Source: Kribbella flavida DSM 17836
GTDB lineage: Bacteria; Actinomycetota; Actinomycetes; Propionibacteriales; Kribbellaceae
Length of the DNA stretch: 64,000 nucleotides
Assembly (NCBI RefSeq): GCF_000024345.1
Contig: NC_013729.1
Coordinates: 2,542,001-2,606,000, forward strand
Direction of reading: 5' to 3'
In this document: positions 19,717-27,940 of the stretch, piece after piece
Layout of the letters: the number at the start of each line of letters is the position of its first letter
How positions within the stretch are numbered: the stretch's first letter is position 1
The notes under the pieces: model-generated
Told to the model about the DNA's origin: nothing
The model's database searches: none
Seen by the model: only the letters and a program-made list of their open reading frames with translations
Position numbers and translations under genes: made by a program

Positions 19717-20933
19717 GGTTTCTCCTGAGTCGAGGGAATGAGGACCTGCACCCGCGTCCCACGCCCGGGTGCGCTGTCGACCTGCACGGTGCCGCCGGAC
19801 TCCTCGACCCGTCCGCGCATCGCGGCCAGACCGTACCCGGTGACCGGCGCGGCGGTGACGAAGCCGCTGCCGTCGTCGCTGATCTCGATCCGGACGCCGT
19901 CGGGTGCCATCGTCAGGGTGATCAGCACCGAGGTCGCGCCGGCGTGCTTGCGGACGTTCGCCAGCGCCTCCTGGGCGGCCCGGAGCAGCACCACCTGCTG
20001 GCCCTGCGGCAACGCGGCGACCTCCTCGTCGGGCATGTCGAGCGCGACCTGGACGTCGACGCCGGTCTCCGCGGCGAATCGTTCGGCCTGCCGCCGCAGC
20101 ACGTCGGCCAACGGTGCCTCCGCCAACGCGACCGGGGTGAACGCGGCGACCAGGGCGCGGGCCTCGGCGAGGTTCTCCCGCGCGGTGTCCTCGATCGCGG
20201 CCAGTCGGGTCGCCGCGGACGCCGTACCGCCGCGCTGCAGCTCCACGGCGGCGGTCTGCGCCAGCATCACGATGCTCGTCATGCCCTGGGCGAGCGTGTC
20301 GTGGATCTCGCGCGCCATCCGCTCCCGCTCGGCCATCACGCCGGCCGTGTGGTGCGCCTCGGCGAGCTCGTCCCGGGCGGCCTCCAGCTGCTCGATCAGC
20401 TCGGCGCGCTGCTCGCTCTGGCTGATCACCCGATCGATCCAAGTCCCCATCAGCGAGCTGACCGCCAGGCTGATCAGCATCCAGGGCAGGATGTTCCAGA
20501 AGGCGTCGGTCGTCCAGCCGGCCGCCCAGAGCTGCGCGGTGCCGACGGCGACGAGCAGGAGCAGGCTCAGGACGATCGCGTCCAGCGTGCGCTGGCTCAG
20601 CAGCCAGATCTGCGGCGAGACGATGAACAGGATGAAGACGGACTGCGGGTAGATCGCCACCGCGGCGGCGATGCAGCCGATCATCAGCAACCGGTACAGG
20701 TTGGACCGCAGCACGTTGCGCGACGTCATCGCGGGCATGGCGATGAACCGGTACGCCAGCGCCAGCACGGCCACGAGGATCAGGTACGCGGTCTTTCGCT
20801 GGGAGCTGAGGTCCGAGGTCGCCGCGGCCAGCGCGACCACGGCCAGCAGCGTGTAGAACACCACGTGCCAGCCGAGGAGCGTCCGGATCCAGACCGACTG
20901 GTCCGCCCGCGGAGATACCTGCATGGTTCCCAT
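19713..20933 (-). CDS. Sensor histidine kinase (DesK/NarX type)
   Basis: A 406-aa membrane kinase. Five or six hydrophobic segments occupy about residues 18-160. A coiled region follows (SEQRAELIEQLEAARDELAE), then the HisKA_3 box RMAREIHDTLAQGMTSIVML with phospho-His near residue 211, then HATPase_c with N box EALANVRKHAG and G boxes ISDDGSGF and GYGLAAMRGR. There is no large extracytoplasmic sensor loop, so it may sense the membrane or a drug within it. Starts at 20933 or 20924 are both possible. Its stop overlaps the response regulator GTG. Confidence 0.93.
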   Translation of the reverse strand: MGTMQVSPRADQSVWIRTLLGWHVVFYTLLAVVALAAATSDLSSQRKTAYLILVAVLALAYRFIAMPAMTSRNVLRSNLYRLLMIGCIAAAVAIYPQSVFILFIVSPQIWLLSQRTLDAIVLSLLLLVAVGTAQLWAAGWTTDAFWNILPWMLISLAVSSLMGTWIDRVISQSEQRAELIEQLEAARDELAEAHHTAGVMAERERMAREIHDTLAQGMTSIVMLAQTAAVELQRGGTASAATRLAAIEDTARENLAEARALVAAFTPVALAEAPLADVLRRQAERFAAETGVDVQVALDMPDEEVAALPQGQQVVLLRAAQEALANVRKHAGATSVLITLTMAPDGVRIEISDDGSGFVTAAPVTGYGLAAMRGRVEESGGTVQVDSAPGRGTRVQVLIPSTQEKP

Positions 20934-21004
20934 CTTCCGCCACGACCGCGTCAGGCGGTCACCGACCGCCCGACGCACGGCTCCGAGGGCGGAGGCCGCG
21001 AGCA

Positions 21005-21829
21005 TCAGCCCGCGTCCCGGCGAGTCCAGCGGAACGCGCGCTGGGCAACGACGAGGCCGACGACCAGCCAGAGCGACAGCACGATGGCGCCGGTGCCGAG
21101 CTGCCAGGACCCGCCCGGCTCGGTGGCCTTGAAGCCGTCCGGCAGGAACACCGACCGCATACCCTGCGCCAGCCACTTCAGCGGGAACACCTCGGCCACC
21201 GTCCGCATCCACTGCGGCAGGCTGCTGTAGACGAAGTAGACGCCGGAGATGAACTGCAGCAGCAGGACGACCGGGGTGACCACGGCCGACGCGGCCTTGC
21301 CCGACTTCGGCACCGCCGAGAACGCGATGCCGAGCACCGATCCGGACGCCGCACCGAGCACGAAGATCCACAGGAAGTGCAGCCACTTGACCGGCTCGGA
21401 CGGGATGTCGACGCCGAGCAGCAGACCGGCGATCACGAGCAGCAGCCCGAACTGCGCGACCGACGTCACCAGCACCAGCCCGATCTTGCCGATGAAGTAG
21501 GACTGCGGCGACATCGGCGTACCGCGCAGCCGTTTCAGCAGGTCCTCGTCGCGCTCCATCGCGATCGTCATCGCGAGCGACTGGAAGCTGCTCAGGAAGA
21601 TGCCGGACGCGATCATGCCCGGGGTGAAGTAGGTGGCGGCGTCGACGCCCTCGGCGAAGCCGTTGTCGCTGAAGACGGCGGAGAAGATGCCGAGAAAGAT
21701 GATCGGGAAGAAGAACGTGAACAGCAGCTGCTCCTTCTCCCGGAAGAACTGCTTCACCTCGAGCCCGATCCTGGACATCCCGACCCGCAGCGGCGACGGC
21801 AGCGGGCGGGTGGGCGTCAGGGTGCTCAT
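21005..21829 (-). CDS. ABC-2 type transporter permease
   Basis: A 274-aa permease with six predicted membrane helices. The first is after a charged leader (KEQLLFTFFFPIIFLGIFSA); others are SGIFLSSFQSLAMTIAM, VLVTSVAQFGLLLVIAGLLL, FLWIFVLGAASGSVLGIAFS, VVTPVVLLLQFISGVYFVY and IVLSLWLVVGLVVAQRAF. This is the DrrB/Yhf-like class of drug or lipid exporters. It is coupled to the ATPase gene by an ATGA overlap and precedes the two-component genes. Confidence 0.94.
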   Translation of the reverse strand: MSTLTPTRPLPSPLRVGMSRIGLEVKQFFREKEQLLFTFFFPIIFLGIFSAVFSDNGFAEGVDAATYFTPGMIASGIFLSSFQSLAMTIAMERDEDLLKRLRGTPMSPQSYFIGKIGLVLVTSVAQFGLLLVIAGLLLGVDIPSEPVKWLHFLWIFVLGAASGSVLGIAFSAVPKSGKAASAVVTPVVLLLQFISGVYFVYSSLPQWMRTVAEVFPLKWLAQGMRSVFLPDGFKATEPGGSWQLGTGAIVLSLWLVVGLVVAQRAFRWTRRDAG

Positions 21830-22710
21830 CGAACTGCTCCTTCGAGGGGTGCCGGCGCGGCCTCGGCGGCGCCGATCAGGTCCAGGTAGATGTCTTCCAG
21901 GCTCGGCCGGCGTACCTGCAGCTCCGGGACCTCGCCACCGAACCGGCGCATCAGCCGCGCGACCTCCGCGGCCGGCTCGTCGGTCCGTACTTCGTGCGCT
22001 CCGTCGGCGTCCAGCCAGGAGACTCGCGCGGTGCGGGCGCCGCGACCGCCGAGCGTGCCGGGCGTCGCGACCTCGAGCATCCGCCCGTCGGCGATCACGC
22101 CGACCCGGTCGGCCAGGTACTCGGCCTCGTCCAGGTAGTGGGTGGTGAGCACGATCGTGGTGCCCTGGGTCCGCAGGTTCTCGATCAGGGTCCAGAACTG
22201 CCGCCGCGCCTCGGGGTCGAAGCCGGTCGTCGGCTCGTCCAGGAACAGCAGGTCCGGGTCGCCGACCACGCCGAGTGCGACGTCGAGCCGGCGGCGCTGA
22301 CCGCCGGACAAGTTGCGGGTCCGGGTCCGGCGCTTGTCCTCCAGGCCGACCGCGGCGATCACCTCGTCGGGATCGCGCGGGCTCGGGTAGTAGCCGGCGA
22401 AGTGGTGCAGCAGCTCGGCGACCGACAGCTCGGCCTCCTCGCGGGAGCTCTGGGCGACGATGCCGAGCCGGGCCCGCCAGTGCCGGTCACCGCGGGCCGG
22501 ATCGACCCCGAGCACCCGGATCTCGCCCTCGTCGGCCCGGCGGAAGCCCTCCAGGATCTCGACGGCCGTGGTCTTGCCGGCGCCGTTCGGGCCGAGCAGC
22601 GTGAACACCTCGCCTGGCCGGATGTCGAGGTCGACGCCCGCGACGGCGACCTTGCCGGGGTAGCGCTTCACGAGGCCACGCACCTGTACTGCGAAGTCGT
22701 TGTCGGTCAT
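21826..22710 (-). CDS. ABC transporter ATP-binding protein (drug exporter type)
   Basis: A 294-aa ATPase with Walker [10 protein letters not shown], signature [14 protein letters not shown], Walker [19 protein letters not shown]-loop [10 protein letters not shown], and a C-terminal DUF4162-like extension of about 80 residues, as in DrrA-type exporters. It is the first gene of the minus-strand operon ATPase, permease, kinase, regulator. ATG 22710 is divergent from the formaldehyde-oxidation operon. Such clusters often confer resistance to peptides or lipophilic drugs, but the ligand is unknown. Confidence 0.95.
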   Translation of the reverse strand: MTDNDFAVQVRGLVKRYPGKVAVAGVDLDIRPGEVFTLLGPNGAGKTTAVEILEGFRRADEGEIRVLGVDPARGDRHWRARLGIVAQSSREEAELSVAELLHHFAGYYPSPRDPDEVIAAVGLEDKRRTRTRNLSGGQRRRLDVALGVVGDPDLLFLDEPTTGFDPEARRQFWTLIENLRTQGTTIVLTTHYLDEAEYLADRVGVIADGRMLEVATPGTLGGRGARTARVSWLDADGAHEVRTDEPAAEVARLMRRFGGEVPELQVRRPSLEDIYLDLIGAAEAAPAPLEGAVR

Positions 22711-22917
22711 GGCTCCAGCCTCGCTCCGGCGGGCCGTCGAGCATGAGCCCCGGACGACGGACCGGCTGTCCCCCGACCGGTGGACACGGCCGCGTCCACC
22801 GGTCGCGTCCGCCCAGGTCCGCCGGGCGCCGCGGACCGGCGTACGGGCGGCGCGGGGGAACGGAATTTCCCCGTCGCGACGCGCGGCAGGGGGCAGACGG
22901 GAGCTGGCCGGGTTGGC

Positions 22918-22923
22918 TAGCGT
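22918..22923 (+). promoter_or_regulatory. -10 box TAGCGT, probable leaderless promoter
   Basis: TAGCGT ends seven bases before ATG 22931, consistent with transcription starting at the start codon. No clear -35 is visible. Confidence 0.4.
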
Positions 22924-22930
22924 CGGGACC

Positions 22931-24025
22931 ATGAGCCAGACAGTGCGTGGAGTCGTCGCCCTGAGCAAAGGTGCCCCGGTCACGATCGAGCAGCTCACGA
23001 TTCCGGATCCCGGCCCGGGGGAGGCGGTGGTCCAGGTCCAGGCGTGCGGCGTCTGCCACACCGACCTGCACTACCGGGAGGGCGGGATCAACGACGAGTA
23101 CCCGTTCCTGCTCGGCCACGAGGCGGCCGGCATCGTGGAGAGCGTCGGCGACGGTGTCACCGAGGTCCAGCCCGGGGACTTCGTCGTCCTGAACTGGCGT
23201 GCCGTCTGCGGCACCTGCCGCGCCTGCCAACGCGGCCGGCCGTGGTACTGCTTCAACACCCACAACGCCGAGCAGAAGATGACGCTTGCCGACGGCACCG
23301 AGCTGTCGCCGGCGCTCGGCATCGGCGCGTTCGCCGAGAAGACGCTGGTCGCCGCCGGGCAGTGCACCAAGGTGGACCCGGCCGCGAAGCCCGAGGTGGC
23401 CGGCCTGCTCGGCTGCGGCGTGATGGCGGGTTTGGGTGCGGCGGTGAACACCGGCAACGTCGGCCGCGGCGACACCGTCGCGGTGATCGGCTGCGGCGGC
23501 GTCGGTACGGCGGCCGTCGTCGGCGCCCGGCTGGCCGGGGCCGCCCGGATCATCGCGCTGGATCTGGATCAGCGCAAGCTCGACGTCGCCCAGGAGCTCG
23601 GCGCGACCCACACCGTCAACTCCACCGGTCTGGACCACGACGGTGTGGTCGAGGCGGTGCAGGAACTGACCGGCGGCTTCGGCGCGGACGTGGTGATCGA
23701 CGCGGTCGGCCGCCCGGAGACCTGGAAGCAGGCGTTCTACGCCCGCGACCTGGCCGGCACCGTCGTCCTGGTCGGTGTGCCGACGCCGGACATGCGCCTC
23801 GACATGCCGCTGCTGGACTTCTTCGGCCGCGGCGGCTCACTCAAGTCCAGCTGGTACGGCGACTGCCTGCCGAGCCGCGACTTCCCGATGCTGATCGACC
23901 TGCACCTGCAGGGCCGGCTGCCGCTGGACCGCTTCGTGTCGGAGACGATCGCGCTGGACGAGGTCGAGGCGGCGTTCACCAAGATGCACCACGGCGACGT
24001 CCTCCGTTCGGTGGTGGTGTTCTGA
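22931..24025 (+). CDS. S-(hydroxymethyl)mycothiol dehydrogenase
   Basis: A 364-aa zinc-dependent class III-like alcohol dehydrogenase that oxidises the formaldehyde adduct of mycothiol with NAD. The catalytic zinc ligands are in [12 protein letters not shown] (Cys near 40) and [17 protein letters not shown]. The structural zinc cysteines are in [15 protein letters not shown] (about 93-107). The Rossmann loop is [19 protein letters not shown]. These, with [19 protein letters not shown], are characteristic of the mycothiol enzyme (MscR). Its TGA overlaps the ATG of the metallo-hydrolase gene by one base, the common partner in this detoxification pathway. Confidence 0.93.
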   Translation: MSQTVRGVVALSKGAPVTIEQLTIPDPGPGEAVVQVQACGVCHTDLHYREGGINDEYPFLLGHEAAGIVESVGDGVTEVQPGDFVVLNWRAVCGTCRACQRGRPWYCFNTHNAEQKMTLADGTELSPALGIGAFAEKTLVAAGQCTKVDPAAKPEVAGLLGCGVMAGLGAAVNTGNVGRGDTVAVIGCGGVGTAAVVGARLAGAARIIALDLDQRKLDVAQELGATHTVNSTGLDHDGVVEAVQELTGGFGADVVIDAVGRPETWKQAFYARDLAGTVVLVGVPTPDMRLDMPLLDFFGRGGSLKSSWYGDCLPSRDFPMLIDLHLQGRLPLDRFVSETIALDEVEAAFTKMHHGDVLRSVVVF

Positions 24026-24645
24026 TGCCGGCCCGGATCGAGCGCCTGGTCACGTCCGGCACGTTCAGCCTGGACGGCGGCACCTGGGACGTCGACAACA
24101 ACGTCTGGCTGGTCGGCGACGACCACGAGGTGCTGGTGATCGACGCCGCTCACGACGCGGAACGCATCCTGCACGCGGTCGGCGACCGGCGGGTGGTCGC
24201 GCTGGTCTGCACCCACGGCCACAACGACCACATCAACGCCGTCGGCGACGTCCAGGCCGCCCTCGAGTGCCCGGTCTGGCTCCATTCCGCCGACCAGATG
24301 CTGTGGTCCACCCTGTACGCCGAGTCGCCCGACCACGACCTCACCGACGGCACCACCTTCGAGGTCGCCGGCACGGTCCTCACGGCGATCCACACCCCCG
24401 GCCACAGCCCCGGCTCGACCTGCCTGTACGCCGAGGAGCTGGAGGCCGTCTTCACCGGCGACACCCTGTTCCACGGCGGCCCCGGCGCCACCGGCCGCTC
24501 CTACAGCGACAAGCCGACCATCTTGAAGTCCATCCGCGAACGCCTGCTCACCCTGCCCACCGGCACTGTCGTCCACACGGGCCACGGCGACACCACCACC
24601 ATCGCCGCCGAGACCCTGAACCTCGACGAGGGGGAACGCGCCTAA
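24025..24645 (+). CDS. MBL-fold metallo-hydrolase, probable S-formylmycothiol hydrolase partner
   Basis: A 206-aa metallo-beta-lactamase-fold hydrolase with the zinc motif CTHGHNDHINA near residue 60, HTPGHSPGSTCLY with the third His, FTGDTLF with the bridging Asp, and a late His in VVHTGHGD. Coupled by TGATG to the mycothiol dehydrogenase, it likely cleaves or channels the S-formylmycothiol product or a related thioester; the coupling is seen, the activity inferred. Its TAA overlaps the TAG of the convergent Zur gene. Confidence 0.9.
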   Translation: MPARIERLVTSGTFSLDGGTWDVDNNVWLVGDDHEVLVIDAAHDAERILHAVGDRRVVALVCTHGHNDHINAVGDVQAALECPVWLHSADQMLWSTLYAESPDHDLTDGTTFEVAGTVLTAIHTPGHSPGSTCLYAEELEAVFTGDTLFHGGPGATGRSYSDKPTILKSIRERLLTLPTGTVVHTGHGDTTTIAAETLNLDEGERA

Positions 24646-25040
24646 CCGGTGGTGGTCCGGCAGTCCTTGCAGGTGCCGAAGATCTCGAGGGTGTGGCTGA
24701 TGTCGGCGTAGCCGTGCTCGGCGGCGACCTTGTCGGCCCAGCGCTCCACGGCGGGGCCCTCCACCTCCACCGTGCGGCCGCAGTTGCGGCAGACCAGGTG
24801 GTGGTGGTGCCCCTTGGAGCAGCGGCGGTACGCCGTTTCGCCGTCGGCCGTGCGCAGGACGTCGACCTCGTGGGAGTCGGCCAGCGCCTGCAGGGTGCGG
24901 TAGACCGTGGTCAGGCCGACGGCCTCGCCGGAGGACCGGAGCTCCTGGTGGATCTCCTGGGCCGTCCGGAAGTCGTCAAGGTTGTCCAGCGCCGACGCCA
25001 CCGCCGCGCGCTGACGGGTCGACCTCGTTCCGATGGCCAC
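24642..25040 (-). CDS. zur: Fur-family zinc uptake regulator
   Basis: A 132-aa Fur-family repressor. The winged helix (about 1-78) contains RTAQEIHQELRSSG and VGLTTVYRTLQALADSHEVD. The metal-binding part has RRCSKGHHHHLVCRNCGRTV with a CxxC, and a second CxxC in FGTCKDCRT. Placement after znuABC genes on the same strand marks it as Zur rather than a ferric regulator. GTG 25040 has AGGAGG upstream at good spacing. A Zur-type box lies in the znuA promoter at 27886-27902. Confidence 0.93.
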   Translation of the reverse strand: MAIGTRSTRQRAAVASALDNLDDFRTAQEIHQELRSSGEAVGLTTVYRTLQALADSHEVDVLRTADGETAYRRCSKGHHHHLVCRNCGRTVEVEGPAVERWADKVAAEHGYADISHTLEIFGTCKDCRTTTG

Positions 25041-25120
25041 CGTTCCTCCTGTCGTCCGATCGCCGATTCTGCCCGGCAACTCGCCATTGTTTCAGACCGC
25101 CCCAACTCGTGGACCGGCCG

Positions 25121-26125
25121 TCAGTGTTCGTCCCAGTGGTCGCCGTGCGCGGCGTGCAGATGACCGTCGTGCACGTAATCGACATGGTCGCCGTGCTCGA
25201 CCTTGGGGTGGCCGCAGCGCTGACTGTGCGCGTGCGGGTGCTCGTCGGTGACGACGTGCGGCTCGGGGCCGGGCACGCCGACCTCGGGCTCCTCGTCGGC
25301 CAGCGGGGCGCGGGTGCTGCGGCGCCGGCGGAGCAGGGCGCCGGTGACCGCGGCGACCACGAAGCACGCCAGGGCCAGCACGACGATGGTCGCGCCGGGC
25401 GCGACGTCCGCGTGGTACGACGTGACGATGCCGGCCAGGCAGGCGAAGACGCCGATGCCGCACGCGGTCATGAACGTGGTCCGGAACGAGCGGGTCAGCT
25501 GCTGCGCCGTCGCCACCGGGACCACCATCAACGCGCTGACCAGCAGCAACCCGACGGTTCGCATCGCCACCGTCACGGTGACCGCGGCCATCACCGCGAT
25601 CAGCAGGTTCAGCAGCTGGACCCGCAGGCCGGTGACCCGGGCGAACTCCTCGTCCTGGCAGACCGCGAACAGCTGAGGGCCCAGGCCGACCGCCACCACC
25701 AGGACGACGACGGCGAGCCCGACCACGACGTACAGATCGGACGGCGAGACGGTGGTCAGCGAGCCGAACAGGTACGTGTTCAGCGTGGCGGCGCCTTGGC
25801 CGGCCAGGCCGATGAGCAGGACACCGCCGGCGATGCCGCCGTAGAACAGCAGGGCGAGCGCGACGTCGCCGCTGGCCTTGCCGCGGGCCCGGATCAGCTC
25901 GATCGCCGTCGCTCCGGCGATCGCCACCAGGATCGCCGTCAGGGCCGGGGCGGTCCCGGTGAGCAGCCCGAGCGCGACCCCGGTGATCGCGATGTGGCCG
26001 ATCCCGTCCCCCATCAGCGACAACCGGCGCTGCACCAGGTACGTACCGATCGCCGGCGCCGACAACCCGGTCAGCAGCCCAGCGATCAACGCCCGCTGCA
26101 TGAACTCGAGTTCGAAAAGGGTCAT
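25121..26125 (-). CDS. znuB: Zinc ABC transporter permease with histidine-rich tail
   Basis: A 334-aa ABC-3 family permease with eight or nine membrane helices (from FMQRALIAGLLTGLSAPAIG to VVLALACFVVAAVTGALL). After the last helix comes an unusual tail of about 60 residues, rich in Asp/Glu and with about 13 histidines (for example HGDHVDYVHDGHLHAAHGDH). ZnuB proteins normally end shortly after the last helix, so the tail could bind zinc on one membrane face. ATG 26125 overlaps the ATPase stop by ATGA; an ATG nine bases upstream is also possible. znuB is followed by zur after 80 bases. Confidence 0.94.
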   Translation of the reverse strand: MTLFELEFMQRALIAGLLTGLSAPAIGTYLVQRRLSLMGDGIGHIAITGVALGLLTGTAPALTAILVAIAGATAIELIRARGKASGDVALALLFYGGIAGGVLLIGLAGQGAATLNTYLFGSLTTVSPSDLYVVVGLAVVVLVVAVGLGPQLFAVCQDEEFARVTGLRVQLLNLLIAVMAAVTVTVAMRTVGLLLVSALMVVPVATAQQLTRSFRTTFMTACGIGVFACLAGIVTSYHADVAPGATIVVLALACFVVAAVTGALLRRRRSTRAPLADEEPEVGVPGPEPHVVTDEHPHAHSQRCGHPKVEHGDHVDYVHDGHLHAAHGDHWDEH

Positions 26126-26919
26126 GTCAGCCATCCCGGTTCGTCTTCCACCGGGTGGGGGTGGACGTGGGCGTGCGTCTGCGAGGCGTGCGGCGGGCCG
26201 TCGTACACGATCCGGCCGCGGCGCAGCACGATCGAGCGGTCGATCAGCGCGTCCATCGGGCCGAGGTCGTGGCTGACCATGATCACGGTCGTGCCGCGGG
26301 CGACGCGTTCGCGGATCGCGTCGGCGAAGATGTCCTGGCTGGCCAGGTCGACCCCGGCGGTCGGCTCGTCGAGCACGAGCAGCTCGGGGTCGGAGACGAG
26401 CGCGCGGGCGATCAGCACCCGCTGCTGCTGCCCGCCGGACAACTCGGCGACGGCGTCCTTGCGCCGGTCGGCCATGTCGACCAGCTCGAGCGAACGGTCG
26501 ACGGCAGCGCGGCCGGCAGCGGTCAACGGGCGGAACCAGCGCCGCTTCGACAGCAGGCCGGACGTGACCACCTCGGCCACGGTCGCCGGTACGCCGCCGG
26601 CCGCGGTGATCCGCTGCGGCACGTACCCGATCCGGCTCCACTGGCGGAACCGGGGGACCGGCGTGCCGAACAGGCGGACCTCGCCGCGGGCGGCCGGCAG
26701 CAGGCCGACGATCGTCCGGACCAGGGTGGACTTGCCGGAGCCGTTGGCACCGAGCACGGCGACCACCTCACCCGGCCGGATCTGCAGGTCGATGCCGCGC
26801 AGCACGAGCCGGCCGCCCAGGTCCACCGACAGATCGGCGACCTGGACGGCCTTCGGTACGGCGGCACCGCCCGCGGCCCGCTCGGGGCCACGGACGGTGG
26901 AGGGGTCGGGTGACGTCAC
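26122..26919 (-). CDS. znuC: Zinc ABC transporter ATP-binding protein
   Basis: A 265-aa ATPase with Walker A GANGSGKSTL, signature LSGGQQQRVLIARAL, Walker B LLVLDEPTAGVDLASQ and H-loop MVSHDLG. It is of the ZnuC/MntB type and carries a short His-rich end, SQTHAHVHPHPVEDE. It energises ZnuB. The start is a GTG (26919) overlapping the znuA stop as GTGA; the stop overlaps the znuB start. Zinc-responsive regulation is expected through the box upstream of znuA. Confidence 0.95.
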   Translation of the reverse strand: MTSPDPSTVRGPERAAGGAAVPKAVQVADLSVDLGGRLVLRGIDLQIRPGEVVAVLGANGSGKSTLVRTIVGLLPAARGEVRLFGTPVPRFRQWSRIGYVPQRITAAGGVPATVAEVVTSGLLSKRRWFRPLTAAGRAAVDRSLELVDMADRRKDAVAELSGGQQQRVLIARALVSDPELLVLDEPTAGVDLASQDIFADAIRERVARGTTVIMVSHDLGPMDALIDRSIVLRRGRIVYDGPPHASQTHAHVHPHPVEDEPGWLT

Positions 26920-27887
26920 GCGCAGCTGTTCGCCTTCCGGAGCTCGGAGAGGTTCTCCCGCATCAGGGTCAGGTAGGTCTCCTGCGAGTTCGCGTCCGAC
27001 AAGCCCTCGATCGGGCTCAGCACCGCGGTCTGCACGCGCAGGTCACGGGCGATCGACTGGGCCACCTTCGGGCTGACGAGCTCCTCGTAGAAGATCGTGG
27101 TGATCTGCTGCTTGCGCACGATGTCCTGGACCTCCTTGATCCGCTGCGGGGCCGGCTCGGCGTCGGGCGTGAACCCGGCGATGCCGACCATCTGCAGACC
27201 GTACCGCTTCGCGAGGTAGGCGAACGCCTCGTGACTCGTCACGAACGTCTTCAGTTTGCACGACTGCAGACCGGTCTTGTACTCGGTGTCGAGCTTGGTG
27301 ACCTCGTCGACCAGGGCCTTGCCGCGCTCCTGGTAACCGTCCGCGTGCGCGGCGTCGACCTCGGCCAGCTTGTCGGTGACGGCCTGCACGACCGCGGCGT
27401 ACCGGACCGGGTCGAGCCAGAAGTGCGGGTCGAGCTCCTCCGCGCCGCCCTCTTCCTCGTGCTTGTCCGTGCCGGCTTCTTCCGCGTGCTCCTCCTCGTG
27501 CTCGAAGTGAGCGCCGGTGGCCTCCAGGGTGGCCGCCGGGGCGACGTCGAAGCCGGCCTGCTCGGCGTTCTGCGCGACGGCTTCGTCGACGGCCGGCTGC
27601 AGGCCCTTCTCGAACAGCACCAGCTTCGCGTCGGTGATGCTGCCGACCTGCTTGGGAGTGAGCTCGAGGTCGTGCGGCTCGACGCCGGGCGCGGTGAGCG
27701 TGGTCACCTCGACCGCGTCACCCCCCACCTGCTGGGCGATGAACTGGAGGGGATAGAACGAAGCGACCACGTCGAGCTTGTCACCGCTACCGCCGGAGCT
27801 GTCGGTGGCGTCGCCACCGCAACCTGCAAGAGTGAGTACGGCCAAGGCGGCGAAGCCGGCGGTGACAGCACGAAAACCAGATCTCAT
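26916..27887 (-). CDS. znuA: Zinc ABC transporter substrate-binding lipoprotein
   Basis: A 323-aa cluster A-I binding protein tethered outside the membrane. It starts with a lipoprotein signal ending in LTLAGC. Zinc-ligand regions visible: GVEPHDLELTPKQ (His 1), a His/Glu-rich loop (HFEHEEEHAEEAGTDKHEEE), DPHFWLDP (His 2), TSHEAFAYLAKRYGLQ (His 3) and the late TIFYEELVSPKVA (acidic ligand). The His-rich loop identifies a zinc rather than manganese protein. I chose ATG 27887 over upstream in-frame ATGs because those lie within the Zur-type box; a TTGACA plus GAAAAT promoter would place the transcript start at this ATG. Confidence 0.94.
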   Translation of the reverse strand: MRSGFRAVTAGFAALAVLTLAGCGGDATDSSGGSGDKLDVVASFYPLQFIAQQVGGDAVEVTTLTAPGVEPHDLELTPKQVGSITDAKLVLFEKGLQPAVDEAVAQNAEQAGFDVAPAATLEATGAHFEHEEEHAEEAGTDKHEEEGGAEELDPHFWLDPVRYAAVVQAVTDKLAEVDAAHADGYQERGKALVDEVTKLDTEYKTGLQSCKLKTFVTSHEAFAYLAKRYGLQMVGIAGFTPDAEPAPQRIKEVQDIVRKQQITTIFYEELVSPKVAQSIARDLRVQTAVLSPIEGLSDANSQETYLTLMRENLSELRKANSCA

Positions 27888-27902
27888 GACAATCATTTTC
27901 AT
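27886..27902. promoter_or_regulatory. Zur box between znuA and the YibE/F gene
   Basis: ATGACAATCATTTTCAT is a near-perfect palindrome (ATGAnAATnATTnTCAT), matching the Fur/Zur class of operators of Actinobacteria. It overlaps the presumed -10 region of znuA, whose -35 TTGACA lies at 27918-27923 on the reverse strand, and sits 38 bases before the divergent YibE/F start. Confidence 0.85.
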
Positions 27903-27940
27903 TTAATCGGAGATGGTTGTCAAAACAGGGAGTGAAACCG

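Noticed and set aside
27888..27902. Upstream znuA starts (ATG 27902 or 27896)
   Set aside because: They lie inside the palindromic Zur box and in the presumed -10, and would put extra residues in front of a normal signal peptide.
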